Below, piece after piece: positions 63,380-64,000 of a stretch of 64,000 nucleotides of DNA. Position 1 is the first letter of the stretch; each line of letters starts with the position of its first letter. The notes below the pieces were generated by a model. It had not been told where the DNA came from. It worked only from the letters and a program-made list of their open reading frames with translations, and ran no database searches. Both the position numbers and the translations under genes were made by a program. Source of the DNA: Pseudofrankia sp. DC12 (GTDB lineage: Bacteria; Actinomycetota; Actinomycetes; Frankiales; Frankiaceae); contig NZ_KQ031391.1 of the NCBI RefSeq assembly GCF_000966285.1, positions 5,766,430 to 5,830,429 on the forward strand. Direction: 5' to 3'.

Positions 63380-64000
63380 GTGCGTGCGGCCACGGCCGGG
63401 GACGCGCCGCGCCAGCAGGCCGCGCCCGCCCGCGGCACCTCCGCCGCGGGCGTCGGGCCGCGCCGGCCTGGGCTGGCCGAGCGCGCGCCGCTGCTGCGTG
63501 CCGCCCGCGGCGAGCCGACCGACGTCGCGCCAGTGTGGTTCATGCGGCAGGCCGGCCGGGCGCTGCCCGAGTACCGGGCGCTGCGCGCCGGCGTCCCGAT
63601 GCTGGAGTCCTGCCAGGACGCCGCGCTGGTCACCGAGATCACCCTGCAGCCAGTCCGCCGCTTCGGCACCGACGCGGCGATCTTCTTCTCGGACATCGTC
63701 GTGCCGCTGGTGGCGATCGGCGTAGGCGTGGACATCGTCGCCGGCGTGGGCCCAGTGGTCGCCGAGCCGATCAGGGACTCCGCCGGCCTGGAGGCACTGC
63801 GGCCGGTCGAGCCCGACGACATCCCGTACATCCACGACGCGGTGCGGCTGCTGCTCGCCGAGCTCGGCGACACTCCGCTGATCGGCTTCGCCGGCGCGCC
63901 GTTCACGCTGGCCAGCTACCTCGTCGAGGGCGGCCCGAGCAAGACCCACGCCAAGACCAAGCGGCTCATGTACACCGCTCCGGGCCTCTGGCACAGCCTG
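63380..64000 (+). CDS. hemE: Uroporphyrinogen decarboxylase (5' part; runs off the window)
   Basis: Decarboxylates the four acetate groups of uroporphyrinogen III to coproporphyrinogen III in haem synthesis. The N-terminal 207 residues are visible. After a 40-residue low-complexity leader come the active-site loop [20 protein letters not shown], then [20 protein letters not shown] with the catalytic Asp, and [20 protein letters not shown]. The GTG at 63380 is chosen because AGGAGG precedes it by 8 nt. The 3' part lies beyond the window. Confidence 0.93.
   Translation, partial: MRAATAGDAPRQQAAPARGTSAAGVGPRRPGLAERAPLLRAARGEPTDVAPVWFMRQAGRALPEYRALRAGVPMLESCQDAALVTEITLQPVRRFGTDAAIFFSDIVVPLVAIGVGVDIVAGVGPVVAEPIRDSAGLEALRPVEPDDIPYIHDAVRLLLAELGDTPLIGFAGAPFTLASYLVEGGPSKTHAKTKRLMYTAPGLWHSL

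Noticed and set aside
62270-63994. 574-codon minus-strand protein spanning the spacer and the start of hemE
   Set aside because: Only the last 134 codons have a ribosome-binding site and a conserved-looking Cys pattern; the upstream part is antisense to hemE.

Overview
This window comes from a very GC-rich actinomycete chromosome. GTG starts, Ala/Pro/Arg-rich proteins and long antisense reading frames opposite almost every gene all fit that. The gene order from acnA through dut, DUF3710, OB-fold, DUF3159, two trkA genes, a KimA-like permease, a TrmA-like methyltransferase and dxs to fadB/fadA, RNase D, DUF3000 and hemE is the conserved core order of filamentous actinomycetes. The overall flavour suggests a Frankia-like organism, but this is inference from memory and not a proven assignment.

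Region 1 (1-2.2 kb) is a membrane-anchored GGDEF-EAL cyclic-di-GMP protein. Region 2 (2.2-30.6 kb) is a large surface-glycan locus interrupted by mobile DNA. It holds five glycosyltransferase genes or fusions, three FkbM-type methyltransferase domains (one fused to a GT2 domain), a heparinase II/III-like protein, a WecA/MraY-type polyprenyl-phosphate transferase, a NeuD/PglD-type acetyltransferase, a further SAM methyltransferase, a flippase (Wzx-like), a candidate polymerase (Wzy-like), a monotopic PglC-type phosphoglycosyl transferase, a DegT aminotransferase, an epimerase, a nucleotide-sugar dehydrogenase and half of a GT-B enzyme. An acyl-CoA synthetase lies inside it without an obvious link. 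Read together, the locus could make a lipid-linked repeat unit containing an N-acylated amino sugar and a uronic acid, flip and polymerise it, and decorate it by O-methylation and O- or N-acetylation. Between 21.7 and 24.7 kb lie an intact IS5-type element with a -1 frameshift signal, an internally deleted IS1634-type remnant and a frameshifted ISAs1-type element carrying a 21-bp tandem repeat. The stretch around 18-21 kb is visibly richer in A+T than its surroundings.

Region 3 (30.9-39.3 kb) is housekeeping: aconitase with a strong terminator, a small RHH-antitoxin/Doc-toxin pair, inositol monophosphatase, an archaeal-style valyl-tRNA synthetase and a gamma-carbonic anhydrase.

Region 4 (39.5-50.7 kb) holds DUF3710, dUTPase, DUF4235, an OB-fold protein, DUF3159, two TrkA-type K+ channel regulators, a KimA-like K+/amino-acid permease, a TrmA/RumA-type RNA methyltransferase and dxs. 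Region 5 (50.8-58 kb) has an LPG-synthase-TM flippase-like protein facing a DUF2156 acyltransferase-like protein (the two halves of MprF encoded separately), then the fadA-fadB beta-oxidation operon. Region 6 (58.2-64 kb) has a degenerate small gene, an HtrA-type protease, RNase D, DUF3000, a small Cys-rich protein and the 5' part of hemE. No tRNA, rRNA or CRISPR array was recognised.
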